From Aliidongia dinghuensis (GTDB lineage: Bacteria; Pseudomonadota; Alphaproteobacteria; ATCC43930; CGMCC-115725): a stretch of 64,000 nucleotides of DNA. Position numbers and translations under genes: made by a program. Where the stretch lies: the NCBI RefSeq assembly GCF_014643535.1, contig NZ_BMJQ01000002.1:62001-126000 (forward strand), in the 5' to 3' direction. The notes below the pieces were generated by a model. It worked only from the letters and a program-made list of their open reading frames with translations. It was not told where the DNA came from and ran no database searches. Each line of letters begins with the position of its first letter. Within the stretch, counting starts at the first letter, position 1. Below, piece by piece: positions 56,366-64,000 of the stretch.

Positions 56366-59300
56366 ATGACCGGCATCGTCAAGATAGCGCTCAGCCGGCC
56401 GTATACCTTCGTCGTGATGGCGGTGCTGATCTTGATTTTCGGCACGGTCTCGGCGCTGCGCACGCCGACCGATATCTTCCCGAACATCAATATCCCGGTG
56501 ATCAGCGTCGTCTTTTCCTACACCGGCCTGCCGCCGGACGACATGGCGGGACGGGTCGTCGCCTTCTACGAGCGTGCGCTCACCGGCAGCGTCAACGACA
56601 TCGAGCACATCGAGTCCCAGTCGATCCCGAACTACGGCGTCATCAAGATCTTTTTCCAGCCGACGGTGAACATCAACGCGGCCTTGGCCCAGGTCACCGC
56701 CATGTCGCAGACCGTGCTGAAGCAGATGCCGGCCGGCATCACGCCGCCGCTCATCCTGAGCTTCAACGCATCGAGCGTGCCGGTGCTGCAGCTGGCGCTC
56801 TCCAGCGACACGCTGTCGGAGACCAAGCTCTACGACTACGGCACGAGCTTCATCCGCCCGCAATTGACCTCGGTGCCGGGAGCGGCGATCCCGCTGCCTT
56901 ATGGCGGCAAGGTGCGCCAGGTGCAGGCTGACCTCAACCAGCAAGCGCTGCACAGCTACGGCATTTCCGCGAACGACGTGGTGAACGCGCTCTCGCTGCA
57001 GAACCTGATCACGCCGGTCGGGACCCAGAAGGTCGGCAAGCTCGAATACACGGTGAACTTGAACGATTCGCCGAGCGAGATCGAGGCGTTCAACGACCTG
57101 CCGATCAAGACCGTCAACGGCACGGTCGTCTATATGCGCGACGTCGCCTATGTGCATGACGGCAGCCCGCCGCAGACCAGCGTCGTCCATGTCGACGGCA
57201 AGAGTGCGGTACTCCTGGGTGTCGTCAAGTCGGGCTCGGCCTCGACCCTCGACATCATCTCCGGCATCAAGGCGCTGCTGCCTCATGTGGCGGAAAGCCT
57301 GCCCGCGAGCCTCCATCTGACCGCGGTCGGCGACCAGTCCTTCTATGTGACGAGTGCCGTCACCAGCGTGGTGCGCGAGGGTCTGATCGCGGGCGCGCTC
57401 ACCGCCCTGATGATCCTCCTGTTCCTCGGCAGCTGGCGCTCGACGCTCATCATCACCGTCTCGATCCCGCTCGCCATCCTGACGGCGCTCACGGCGCTTT
57501 CGCTGCTGGGCGAGACGATCAACGTCATGACCCTGGGCGGCCTGGCGCTTGCCGTCGGCATCCTGGTCGATGACGCGACCGTGACGATCGAGAACATCAA
57601 CCGCCATATGGAGGCGGGCGACGAGATCGAGCCGGCGATCCTCTCCGGCGCGCACGAGATCATGATCCCGGCGACCGTGTCGCTCGGCTGCATCTGCATC
57701 GCCTTCCTGCCGATGTTCGGGCTCGGCGGCGTCGCGGGCTATCTGTTCCGCCCGCTGGCCGAGGCGGTCGTCTTCGCGCTGATGGCGTCCTATGCGCTCA
57801 CCTACACGCTGGTGCCGACCATGGCGCACCATCTGCTGCGCCATCAGGCCCATCATGCAGTAGGCCCCGGCCGCAATCCGCTCGTCCGGTTCCAGCAGGC
57901 GTTCGAGCGTCGCTTCGAGCGGATCCGCGTCGGCTATCAGGGCGTCCTGCAGCTGGCGCTCGGGCATCCGCTGAAGCTCATCGGCGGCGTGCTGGGCGTG
58001 AGCCTGCTTTCGCTGGCGCTCGTGCCGACGCTGGGCGAGGATTTCTTCCCGAACGTCGACGGCGGCCAGATCAAGCTGCATGTGCGCGCACCGACCGGCA
58101 CGCGCATCGAGGAGACGACCAAGCTCTGCGATGCGGTGAGCGCCGAGATCGAGAAGATCATTCCCAAGAGCGAGATCGACGGCGTCGTCGTCAATGCCGG
58201 CATCACCGCGAGCGGCATCAACACCGCCTACAACAATTCGGGCACGATCGGCGTCGAGGATGCCGACATCCTGGTCAGCCTCAAGCCCGGCCACGCGCCG
58301 ACGGACGGTTACGTCAAGACCTTGCGCACGCGGCTGCCGCGCTTGTTCCCGGGCAATTCCTTCGCTTTCCTGCCGGCCGATATCGTGAGCCAGGTCCTGA
58401 ATTTCGGCGCGCCCGCGCCGATCGATCTGCAGCTCGTCGGCAACGACGTCGCGGCCAGCCGCAAATACGCGAACGAACTTCTGGAACGGATCCGCCACGT
58501 GCCGGGCATCGCCGACGCGCGGATCCAGCAGGCGTTCAGCCAGCCGACGCTCGACGTCAATTTCAACCGGTCGCTGGGTAGTTTGGTGGGCCTGAACGAG
58601 CGCGATGCGGCCACGACCATGCTCGACACGCTCTCGGGCAGCTCGCAGACGGACCCGACCTTCTGGCTCAACCGCAAGACCGGCGTCTCCTATCCGGTCT
58701 CGATCCAGACGCCGCCGCGCGACATCGGCACCATGAGCGGGCTCGAGGCGATCCCGGTGACTGCGGGCACCGGGACGGGTTCGCAACTGCTGGGCGGCCT
58801 CGCCACCATCAAGCGTTCGCCCAGCGATGCGGTCGTCTCGCACTATAATGTGCGCACCACGATCGACATCTATGCCACGACCCAGGGGCGCGACCTGGGT
58901 GCGGTCGCGGCCGACATCCGCCAGATCATGCAGCAGACCGCCCACGACCTGCCGCGCGGCGCCGATCTCGTGCTGCGCGGTCAGGTCGCGACCATGACGA
59001 GCGCATACCAGCAGCTCTTCACCGGCCTCGCCTTCGCGATCGTGCTCATCTACCTGCTGATCGTCGTCAATTTCCAATCCTGGCTCGACCCGTTCGTCAT
59101 CGTGCTGGCGCTGCCGAGCGCGCTTGCGGGCATCGCCTGGATGCTGTTCGCGACCGGGACGACGCTCTCCGTGCCGGCGCTGACCGGTGCCATCATGTGC
59201 ATGGGGGTCGCGACCGCGAACAGTGTGCTCGTCATCAGCTTCGCACGCGAGCGGCTCGCGGCCGGCGCCGATGCCGTCACGGCCGCGTTCGAGGCGGGCA

Positions 59301-59533
59301 GCACGCGCTTCCGGCCGGTGCTCATGACGGCGCTCGCCATGATCATCGGCATGCTGCCCATGGCGATCGAGCCGGGCCAGAACGCACCGCTCGGCCGGGC
59401 GGTGATCGGCGGCCTGCTGTTCGCGAGCTCAGCCACGCTCGTCTTCGTCCCGGTCCTGTTCAGCGTCGTCCACGCCCGCGACCGCCGGTCCGCGGCCGAA
59501 CCCTCCATGTCCTCCGATCGGAACCACTCATGA
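56366..59533 (+). CDS. RND-family efflux inner-membrane pump
   Basis: 1055 residues, two repeats of six helices each with large periplasmic loops at about 30-335 and 560-870. In helix 4 the proton-relay acids are Asp402 and Asp403 (GILVDDATVTIEN). FPNINIPVISVVF near 38-50 and ADADILVSLK-type segments (EDADILVSLKPG) point to the HAE/metal-drug RND superfamily, not the SecDF type. It leads an operon in which the pump gene precedes the adaptor and the outer-membrane gene, unlike acrAB. ATG 56366 has only a weak ribosome site (CCGGAG). Confidence 0.94.
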   Translation: MTGIVKIALSRPYTFVVMAVLILIFGTVSALRTPTDIFPNINIPVISVVFSYTGLPPDDMAGRVVAFYERALTGSVNDIEHIESQSIPNYGVIKIFFQPTVNINAALAQVTAMSQTVLKQMPAGITPPLILSFNASSVPVLQLALSSDTLSETKLYDYGTSFIRPQLTSVPGAAIPLPYGGKVRQVQADLNQQALHSYGISANDVVNALSLQNLITPVGTQKVGKLEYTVNLNDSPSEIEAFNDLPIKTVNGTVVYMRDVAYVHDGSPPQTSVVHVDGKSAVLLGVVKSGSASTLDIISGIKALLPHVAESLPASLHLTAVGDQSFYVTSAVTSVVREGLIAGALTALMILLFLGSWRSTLIITVSIPLAILTALTALSLLGETINVMTLGGLALAVGILVDDATVTIENINRHMEAGDEIEPAILSGAHEIMIPATVSLGCICIAFLPMFGLGGVAGYLFRPLAEAVVFALMASYALTYTLVPTMAHHLLRHQAHHAVGPGRNPLVRFQQAFERRFERIRVGYQGVLQLALGHPLKLIGGVLGVSLLSLALVPTLGEDFFPNVDGGQIKLHVRAPTGTRIEETTKLCDAVSAEIEKIIPKSEIDGVVVNAGITASGINTAYNNSGTIGVEDADILVSLKPGHAPTDGYVKTLRTRLPRLFPGNSFAFLPADIVSQVLNFGAPAPIDLQLVGNDVAASRKYANELLERIRHVPGIADARIQQAFSQPTLDVNFNRSLGSLVGLNERDAATTMLDTLSGSSQTDPTFWLNRKTGVSYPVSIQTPPRDIGTMSGLEAIPVTAGTGTGSQLLGGLATIKRSPSDAVVSHYNVRTTIDIYATTQGRDLGAVAADIRQIMQQTAHDLPRGADLVLRGQVATMTSAYQQLFTGLAFAIVLIYLLIVVNFQSWLDPFVIVLALPSALAGIAWMLFATGTTLSVPALTGAIMCMGVATANSVLVISFARERLAAGADAVTAAFEAGSTRFRPVLMTALAMIIGMLPMAIEPGQNAPLGRAVIGGLLFASSATLVFVPVLFSVVHARDRRSAAEPSMSSDRNHS

Positions 59534-60720
59534 CCGAGGTCCCCGTCAAGCTTCCCAGCGCCCGCCGGCTGCTCGCGTTCGGCGCGGCGGCGCTCGTGGT
59601 CGCCGGCGCCATCCTCGCGCGCGGCCTGATCGAGCGCGCGCGGACGAGGAGCGCGCTCGATACCTGGACGAACGACCAGGCCGTCCAGACGGTGGCGCTC
59701 GCCAAGATCGAACAGAACGCCGCCTTCAGGACCCTGTCGCTGCCGGGCACGATCCAGCCCTACAACCGGGCCGCCATCTATGCCCGCGTCAGCGGCTATC
59801 TGAAGAGCTGGAACGAGGATATCGGCGCCCATGTCACGACCGGGCAGCAGCTCGCGTCGATCGACACGCCGGATCTCGACCAGCAGCTCGACCAGGCCAA
59901 GGCAGACCTGGCGAGTGCCGAGGCCAATGCGGCACTCGCCGATCTCACGGCGAAGCGCTGGCGGGCGCTCGTCGCCTCGCAGGCGGTGGCGCAGCAGGCA
60001 GTCGACGAGAAGGCGGGCGACGCGGCGGCGAAGAAGGCCGTGGCCGAGGCGGCGCGCGCCAATGTCCGCCGCCTCGAGGCGCTCGAAGCGTTCAAGAATG
60101 TCGTGGCGCCGTTCGACGGCGTGGTGACCGCGCGCAAGACCGACATCGGCGCGCTCATCAACGCCGGCAGCGGTGCGGGCCAGGAGCTGTTCGAGATCGC
60201 CGACCTGCACAAGGTCCGGATCTACGTCCAGGTGCCGCAGGCCTTCACCGCTGAGCTGCATCCGGGGCTCAAGGCTAAGTTCGTCCTGCCGGAAAATCCC
60301 GGGCAGCCTTATGACGCGACGCTGGTCACGACGTCGAACGCCGTCGACAGCGGCTCGCGCAGCATGCTGGTCGAACTCCAGGCGGACAATCCCGACGGCC
60401 GGCTCGCCGCCGGCACCTATTGCGAGGTGCAGTTCCAGGTGCCGGGCGACCCCCATGTCGTGCGTCTGCCGGCGACGGCGCTCGTCCCGGTCGACAAGGG
60501 CGTCGAGGTCGCCGTGGTCGGCCCGGACGACAAGGTCGCGATGACGCCGATCAAGCTCGGCCGGGATTTCGGCGACACGGTCGAGGTCACGGCCGGCCTC
60601 AAGCCCACCGACCGGGTAATCGACAGCCCCGCCGAGACGCTCCAGGCCGGCGATGCGGTGCGGGTGCAGGCGCCGGCCGCCGATCAGGTCGCGGGCGCTG
60701 CTCCGGCGAAGGCGGACTAG
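59530..60720 (+). CDS. RND efflux periplasmic adaptor (membrane fusion protein)
   Basis: 396 residues. One N-terminal membrane segment (LLAFGAAALVVAGAILA), lipoyl-like half RAAIYARVSGYLKSWNEDIG near residue 80, a long helical hairpin at about 115-185 (Ala-rich coiled coil), then VVAPFDGVVTARKTDIGALI and beta-barrel parts. It overlaps the pump gene (ATGA). It links pump and outer-membrane channel. The open frame before 59530 lies inside the pump gene and is rejected. Confidence 0.94.
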   Translation: MTEVPVKLPSARRLLAFGAAALVVAGAILARGLIERARTRSALDTWTNDQAVQTVALAKIEQNAAFRTLSLPGTIQPYNRAAIYARVSGYLKSWNEDIGAHVTTGQQLASIDTPDLDQQLDQAKADLASAEANAALADLTAKRWRALVASQAVAQQAVDEKAGDAAAKKAVAEAARANVRRLEALEAFKNVVAPFDGVVTARKTDIGALINAGSGAGQELFEIADLHKVRIYVQVPQAFTAELHPGLKAKFVLPENPGQPYDATLVTTSNAVDSGSRSMLVELQADNPDGRLAAGTYCEVQFQVPGDPHVVRLPATALVPVDKGVEVAVVGPDDKVAMTPIKLGRDFGDTVEVTAGLKPTDRVIDSPAETLQAGDAVRVQAPAADQVAGAAPAKAD

Positions 60721-60723
60721 GCG

Positions 60724-62208
60724 ATGTCCTCCCGGCTGATCGGTGTTCTGGGCCTGGCGGCGACGTTGAGCGCCTGCAACCTCGCTCCCGACTATCACCC
60801 GCCGCTTGTCGCTGTGCCGGCCACCTACAAGGAGACCGGGCCCTGGCAACCGGCAGCACCGTCCGACGACCGGCCGCGCGGGGCGTGGTGGCAGCGCTTC
60901 ACGGACCCGACGCTCGACCGGCTCGAGCCGGAGATCGACACGGCGAACCCGGATCTGGCTGCGACGGTCGCCCGCTACGACCAGGCGCGCGCGCTTGCGG
61001 CCGAAGCCGAGGCCGGGCTCGACCCGCAGGTCGGCCTCGGCGCCAGCCTCACGGCCAATCGGCAATCGAAGACGCGGCCCTTGCGCGGCTCGAGCCAGCC
61101 GAACTTCTACGGCGCCAACCAGGCGGCGGTGACGGCCGGCTACGAGATCGACCTCTGGGGCAAGCTCCACAATGAGGCCGCGTCCGGCACGGCGCTCGCG
61201 CAGGCGAGTGCGGCCGATCTCGCGTCCATGCGCCTGAGCCTCGAGGCGGAGCTCGCCACCGACTATTTCACGCTGCGCGGCCTCGATGCCAACGCCAGGC
61301 TGCTGACGGACACGGCCGACGCCTACCAGAAGGCGCTCGACCTGACCCGCACGCTGTTCCAGGGCAAGATCGCGTCCAGCCTCGACGTCTCGCGCGCCGA
61401 GACTCAGCTCGAGACGGCGAAGGCGCAGCTCTCCGATGTGACCGCGCGGCGCGCGCTCATGGAGCATGCGATCGCGAGCCTGGTCGGCCAGCCGGCCGGC
61501 GGCTTCTCGATCCCGAGCGAGGTCCGGCCCTTCACCCTGCCGGACGTGCCGGCGAGCGTGCCGTCGACCCTGCTCGAGCGCCGGCCGGACATCGCCGCGG
61601 CCGAGCGCACGGTCGCCGCCGCCAACAGCGAGATCGGCGTCGCGCGTGCCGCTTTCTACCCGTCACTGTCGCTGAACCTGCTCGCCGGCTTCCAGAGCAG
61701 CGGCCTCAATCTCTTGAGCCTGCCGAACAGCTTCTGGTCGGTCGGCCCCGACGTCAGCCTGCCGCTCTTCACCGGCGGCCGGCTCGAAGCCGAGGAATCC
61801 GCGGCCTACGCCCGGTTCCGCGAGGCGAGCGGGAATTACCGCGCGACCGTGCTCGCCGCCTTCCAGGAGGTCGAGGACAATCTGGCTGAACTCCATGGGC
61901 TGGGCGAGGCGTCCCAGCATGAAGAGGCCGGCGTCACCGCGGCCCAGCATGCGCTCGACGTGGCGCTCAGCCTCTATCACGAGGGCGCGTCGAGCTATCT
62001 CGAGGTCGTAACCGCGCAGACCGCCCTGCTGCAGGCACAGCAGGCCGCCCTCGATTTCCGCACACGGCGGCTCACGGCCGACGTTGGCCTCATCCGCGCG
62101 CTCGGCGGCGGCTGGGACACGACGGACCTGCCGTCCGAAGCGGCCGCGACGAAGCTCGCCGCCAATGTCTTGGAGAGCGGCCCTGCCGCGCAAGGGAGTG
62201 AAAAGTGA
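60724..62208 (+). CDS. RND efflux outer-membrane factor lipoprotein (NodT family)
   Basis: 494 residues. Lipobox LSAC (Cys18) with NLAPDYHPP after it, the usual start of OprM/NodT-type channels. WWQRFTDPTLDRLE, then long helices and strands with EIDLWGKL and LERRPDIAAAERTVAAANSEIG, the family's most conserved part. It begins 4 bases after the adaptor's stop and overlaps the CXXCH-protein gene (GTGA). It completes the tripartite exporter. Confidence 0.95.
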   Translation: MSSRLIGVLGLAATLSACNLAPDYHPPLVAVPATYKETGPWQPAAPSDDRPRGAWWQRFTDPTLDRLEPEIDTANPDLAATVARYDQARALAAEAEAGLDPQVGLGASLTANRQSKTRPLRGSSQPNFYGANQAAVTAGYEIDLWGKLHNEAASGTALAQASAADLASMRLSLEAELATDYFTLRGLDANARLLTDTADAYQKALDLTRTLFQGKIASSLDVSRAETQLETAKAQLSDVTARRALMEHAIASLVGQPAGGFSIPSEVRPFTLPDVPASVPSTLLERRPDIAAAERTVAAANSEIGVARAAFYPSLSLNLLAGFQSSGLNLLSLPNSFWSVGPDVSLPLFTGGRLEAEESAAYARFREASGNYRATVLAAFQEVEDNLAELHGLGEASQHEEAGVTAAQHALDVALSLYHEGASSYLEVVTAQTALLQAQQAALDFRTRRLTADVGLIRALGGGWDTTDLPSEAAATKLAANVLESGPAAQGSEK

Positions 62209-62729
62209 CGAAATTATCAGTCGGATTCGGTCTCGCGTCGGTGCTGAGCCTCGTGCTCGCGTCGTCCTTCGGCTATCTGACGACGCAGCGTGCTCATGCA
62301 GCCCCACCCAATGTAACCTCGGCTGACGCGACGCCGCCCGTCTATCGGCCGGTCACGAGCGACCTCATGAACGCGATCATCCAGCCGCGGCACATCAAGC
62401 TCTGGCTGGCCGGCCAGGCGCAGAACTGGGTGCTGGCGGATTACGAGCGCCATAACCTGCAGGGCGCCTTCGCCCGCATGGCGACGGCGATTCCCGACTA
62501 CAAGGGGTCGAAGATGACCGACCTGATCGACGCCTTCACGTCGCAGCCGTTCGCCGATCTCGACGCGGCGATCAAGGCCAAGGATCAGGCCCGCTTTGCC
62601 CAGGCCTACGGCGCGCTGACCGACGGCTGCAACGCCTGCCACCAGTCGACCGACCATGCCATGGCTGTGGTCAAGGTGCCCGATCGGGACGTCTTCCCGG
62701 ACCAGGAATTCGCCGAGCCGCACTCGTGA
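62205..62729 (+). CDS. Periplasmic small c-type cytochrome-like protein (single CXXCH)
   Basis: 174 residues from GTG 62205. Signal peptide or anchor at 5-32 (LASVLSLVLASSFGYLTTQRAHA). The remainder is mostly helical and has one haem-binding motif at its C-terminal side, GCNACHQ (Cys142, Cys145, His146), as in cytochrome c' type four-helix proteins, where the motif is near the end. Overlaps the outer-membrane factor gene, so it belongs to the efflux operon. A haem protein there is unusual; a redox or small-molecule-binding role is possible. Confidence 0.85.
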   Translation: MTKLSVGFGLASVLSLVLASSFGYLTTQRAHAAPPNVTSADATPPVYRPVTSDLMNAIIQPRHIKLWLAGQAQNWVLADYERHNLQGAFARMATAIPDYKGSKMTDLIDAFTSQPFADLDAAIKAKDQARFAQAYGALTDGCNACHQSTDHAMAVVKVPDRDVFPDQEFAEPHS

Positions 62730-62733
62730 GGAG

Positions 62734-62768
62734 GCGTTTGGGCGCCGCCTCAGGCGGCGCCCAAACGC
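62734..62768. terminator. 17-base-pair bidirectional terminator
   Basis: Arms 62734-62750 (GCGTTTGGGCGCCGCCT) and 62752-62768 are perfect complements around one base. It lies between the convergent CXXCH gene and AraC gene; the AraC stop codon (62752-62750) is inside the stem. Confidence 0.85.
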
Positions 62769-63406
62769 ACTGCGGGCTCAGGCGCTTCCAGATTGCGCTG
62801 GCGCCAGCGGTACGGCGTCTCGCCGACGAACCGCTTGAACACGGTCGTGAAATGCGCATGGGTCTGGAAGCCGACGCTAAGCGCGATCTCGATAACGCTC
62901 GTGCGCGGGTCGAGCAGCATGCGCTGGGCGTGATGGATGCGGCGGCGCAGGATGTATTCGTGCGGCCGAAGGCCGGTCGTCGCCCGGAACTGGGTGGAAA
63001 AATAGGTCGGCGACAGGCCGGCTACTTCGGCCAGGTCCGGCAGGCTGATCGGCTCCGCCAAATTCGCCTCGATATGGTCGAACGCCCGTTTCAGCCGCCA
63101 TTTCGGCAGGCCGGGCGGGGTCCGGCGATCCGGCGCCTCGGCATCTTGGCCAGGCTGCGCCAGAAACTGGATCTCGAGCGACAGGCCGGCACCGTCCCGC
63201 GTCTCGGCCCGGACCGTGACGTTGGCCGGCAGGATTCTCAGCAATTCGGGGTCCTGATCGACCCGGAGATCGGAAATCTGCAGGCTGAACGCCCCATTAT
63301 GCTGACGCCGCATCCTGACGATCGCGGGACCATGGGCAGCACCTGGCCGGAGGGCAGGGCTCGCGGCAATTTGCGAGGTCACGAAATCTATCTTCTCGCA
63401 GGACAT
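62750..63406 (-). CDS. AraC-family transcriptional regulator
   Basis: 218 residues from ATG 63406, fixed by GAGGAG 7 bases upstream. N-terminal half is a short beta-rich part; C-terminal double helix-turn-helix covers about residues 110-205 (SLPDLAEVAGLSPTYFSTQF; LSVGFQTHAHFTTVFKRFVG). It is unrelated in its N-terminal half to the three AraC paralogs at 8305-25553. It faces the efflux operon tail to tail and is divergent from the formate dehydrogenase gene; either could be its target. Confidence 0.9.
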   Translation of the reverse strand: MSCEKIDFVTSQIAASPALRPGAAHGPAIVRMRRQHNGAFSLQISDLRVDQDPELLRILPANVTVRAETRDGAGLSLEIQFLAQPGQDAEAPDRRTPPGLPKWRLKRAFDHIEANLAEPISLPDLAEVAGLSPTYFSTQFRATTGLRPHEYILRRRIHHAQRMLLDPRTSVIEIALSVGFQTHAHFTTVFKRFVGETPYRWRQRNLEAPEPAVRLGAA

Positions 63407-63413
63407 TGCCTGT

Positions 63414-63419
63414 CTCCTC
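63414..63419 (-). promoter_or_regulatory. Ribosome-binding site fixing the AraC start
   Basis: GAGGAG on the minus strand, 7 bases before ATG 63406. The open frame reaches back to 63601, but no earlier ATG has such a site. The remaining 260 bases up to the formate dehydrogenase gene hold its promoter and no other gene I can support. Confidence 0.65.
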
Positions 63420-63682
63420 GAAGCCTGTTTCCTCCCGACTTCGAGACACAAGCTGGCCTGATCCGGCTGAAGTCTCCAATGCAGGCTCGGCACAACGACA
63501 TGCCCATCCGGCATATCCGTTCGCCGGTGCTGCTTCATCGCAAGATATCGAAGTTTTTGGAAAACCCTTGATCGCCAGGCGTGATAAATTATCCCGATCA
63601 TAAGGCGCGATAGATGTTCTCGATCGTGGGAACGGTCCGTCGCCCCGGATATCCGCTCGGCTTCGCAGAGGAGTTCATTGAA

Positions 63683-64000
63683 ATGGAACTGAGCCGCCGC
63701 GGTTTCATCAAGCTCACCGGCGCCGGCTTGGCGGCCTCAAGCCTGGGTGTCCTTGGGTTCGGTTCGGCCGGCGAGGCGCTCGCGGCCTCGGTCCGCCCCT
63801 TCAAGCTGACGGCCGCGACCGAGACCCGGAACACCTGTACCTATTGCTCGGTCGCCTGCGGCATCCTGATCTACAGCATGGGCGACAAGGCCAAGAACGC
63901 GCGCTCCAACATCATCCATATCGAGGGCGACCCGGACCATCCGGTCAACCGCGGCACGCTCTGCCCCAAGGGCTCGGCGCTGCTCGACATCGTGCATGCG
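63683..64000 (+). CDS. Formate dehydrogenase large subunit, TAT-exported (partial, first 106 codons)
   Basis: The gene runs off the right edge. SRRGFIKLTG at residues 4-13 is a twin-arginine signal, cleaved probably after ALA (32-34). CTYCSVACG and a Cys in GTLCPKGSALLD bind the first 4Fe-4S cluster (Cys52, 55, 59, 94), and ETRNTCTYCSVACGILIYSMG with IEGDPDHPVNRG is nearly the E. coli FdnG/FdoG sequence. It should bind molybdopterin and oxidise formate in the periplasm. The active-site residue (Sec or Cys) is beyond the window. Confidence 0.95.
   Translation, partial: MELSRRGFIKLTGAGLAASSLGVLGFGSAGEALAASVRPFKLTAATETRNTCTYCSVACGILIYSMGDKAKNARSNIIHIEGDPDHPVNRGTLCPKGSALLDIVHA

Noticed and set aside
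56084-59077. 997-codon open frame on the minus strand opposite the RND pump
   Set aside because: Antisense shadow of a conserved pump gene; its composition is Arg/Asp/His-rich and lacks domains or a ribosome site.

Overview
The window is about 67-70% GC by eye. Genes are packed tightly, and many stop and start codons overlap by 1-4 bases (ATGA, GTGA, TGATG). A trimeric porin, two AlgE-like outer-membrane barrels, a tripartite RND efflux system, TAT and lipoprotein signals and a CIRCE-controlled groESL operon point to a Gram-negative proteobacterium. Gene content (polyamine-type ABC operon with a heterotrimeric amine dehydrogenase, trehalose synthase-maltokinase fusion, many CoA-ester catabolic genes) fits a soil or plant-associated alphaproteobacterium, possibly of the Rhodospirillales; that placement is inference. 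I see no rRNA, tRNA, CRISPR, prophage or insertion sequence.

Layout. 1-5528 (minus) is a seven-gene coupled operon: solute-binding protein, ATPase, two permeases, then FAD / 2Fe-2S / FAD subunits of an amine- or opine-type dehydrogenase, with a divergent LysR gene at 5663. 6497-8065 is a GT39-like membrane glycosyltransferase overlapping that LysR gene tail to tail. 8305-13861 (minus) holds an AraC regulator, two MFS carriers and poxB. 13990-23867 (plus) holds a LysR gene, then isochorismatase-like hydrolase, XapX protein, YtcJ-like amidohydrolase with a Cys/His-rich tail, two alginate-export-family barrels, a quinone-oxidoreductase-like enzyme, an exported VOC protein, a cupredoxin-like lipoprotein and a DUF1275 membrane protein. 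23901-26730 holds two further AraC paralogs (one without its DNA-binding half) and a chloroperoxidase-like hydrolase.

26799-42811 is a large acyl-CoA catabolic island. Around a GntR/FadR-type regulator with its own operator sit a CaiB-type CoA-transferase, enoyl-CoA hydratase, BKACE enzyme, orphan amino-acid-type binding protein, citramalyl/malyl-CoA-lyase-like enzyme, acyl-CoA dehydrogenase, PaaG-like isomerase, MFS carrier and itaconyl/mesaconyl-CoA-hydratase-like MaoC protein. Next come a BASS-family symporter, a LysR regulator and a three-gene malonyl-CoA decarboxylase / MFS / CoA-transferase operon. Together they look like uptake, CoA activation, oxidation or hydration and cleavage of a short dicarboxylic or branched acid, plus a malonate branch.

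42830-48230 (minus) is an alpha-glucan/trehalose module: alpha-glucosidase, TreS-maltokinase fusion, and two small unannotated reading frames at its edges. 48371-50570 is groESL with a CIRCE operator. 51131-55791 holds a porin, an OmpR-type two-component system and a bestrophin-family protein. 56141-62729 is an RND efflux operon preceded by a 44-residue lipoprotein and a very strong hairpin, and followed by a small CXXCH protein. The window ends with an AraC regulator (minus) and the first 106 codons of a TAT-exported formate dehydrogenase large subunit.
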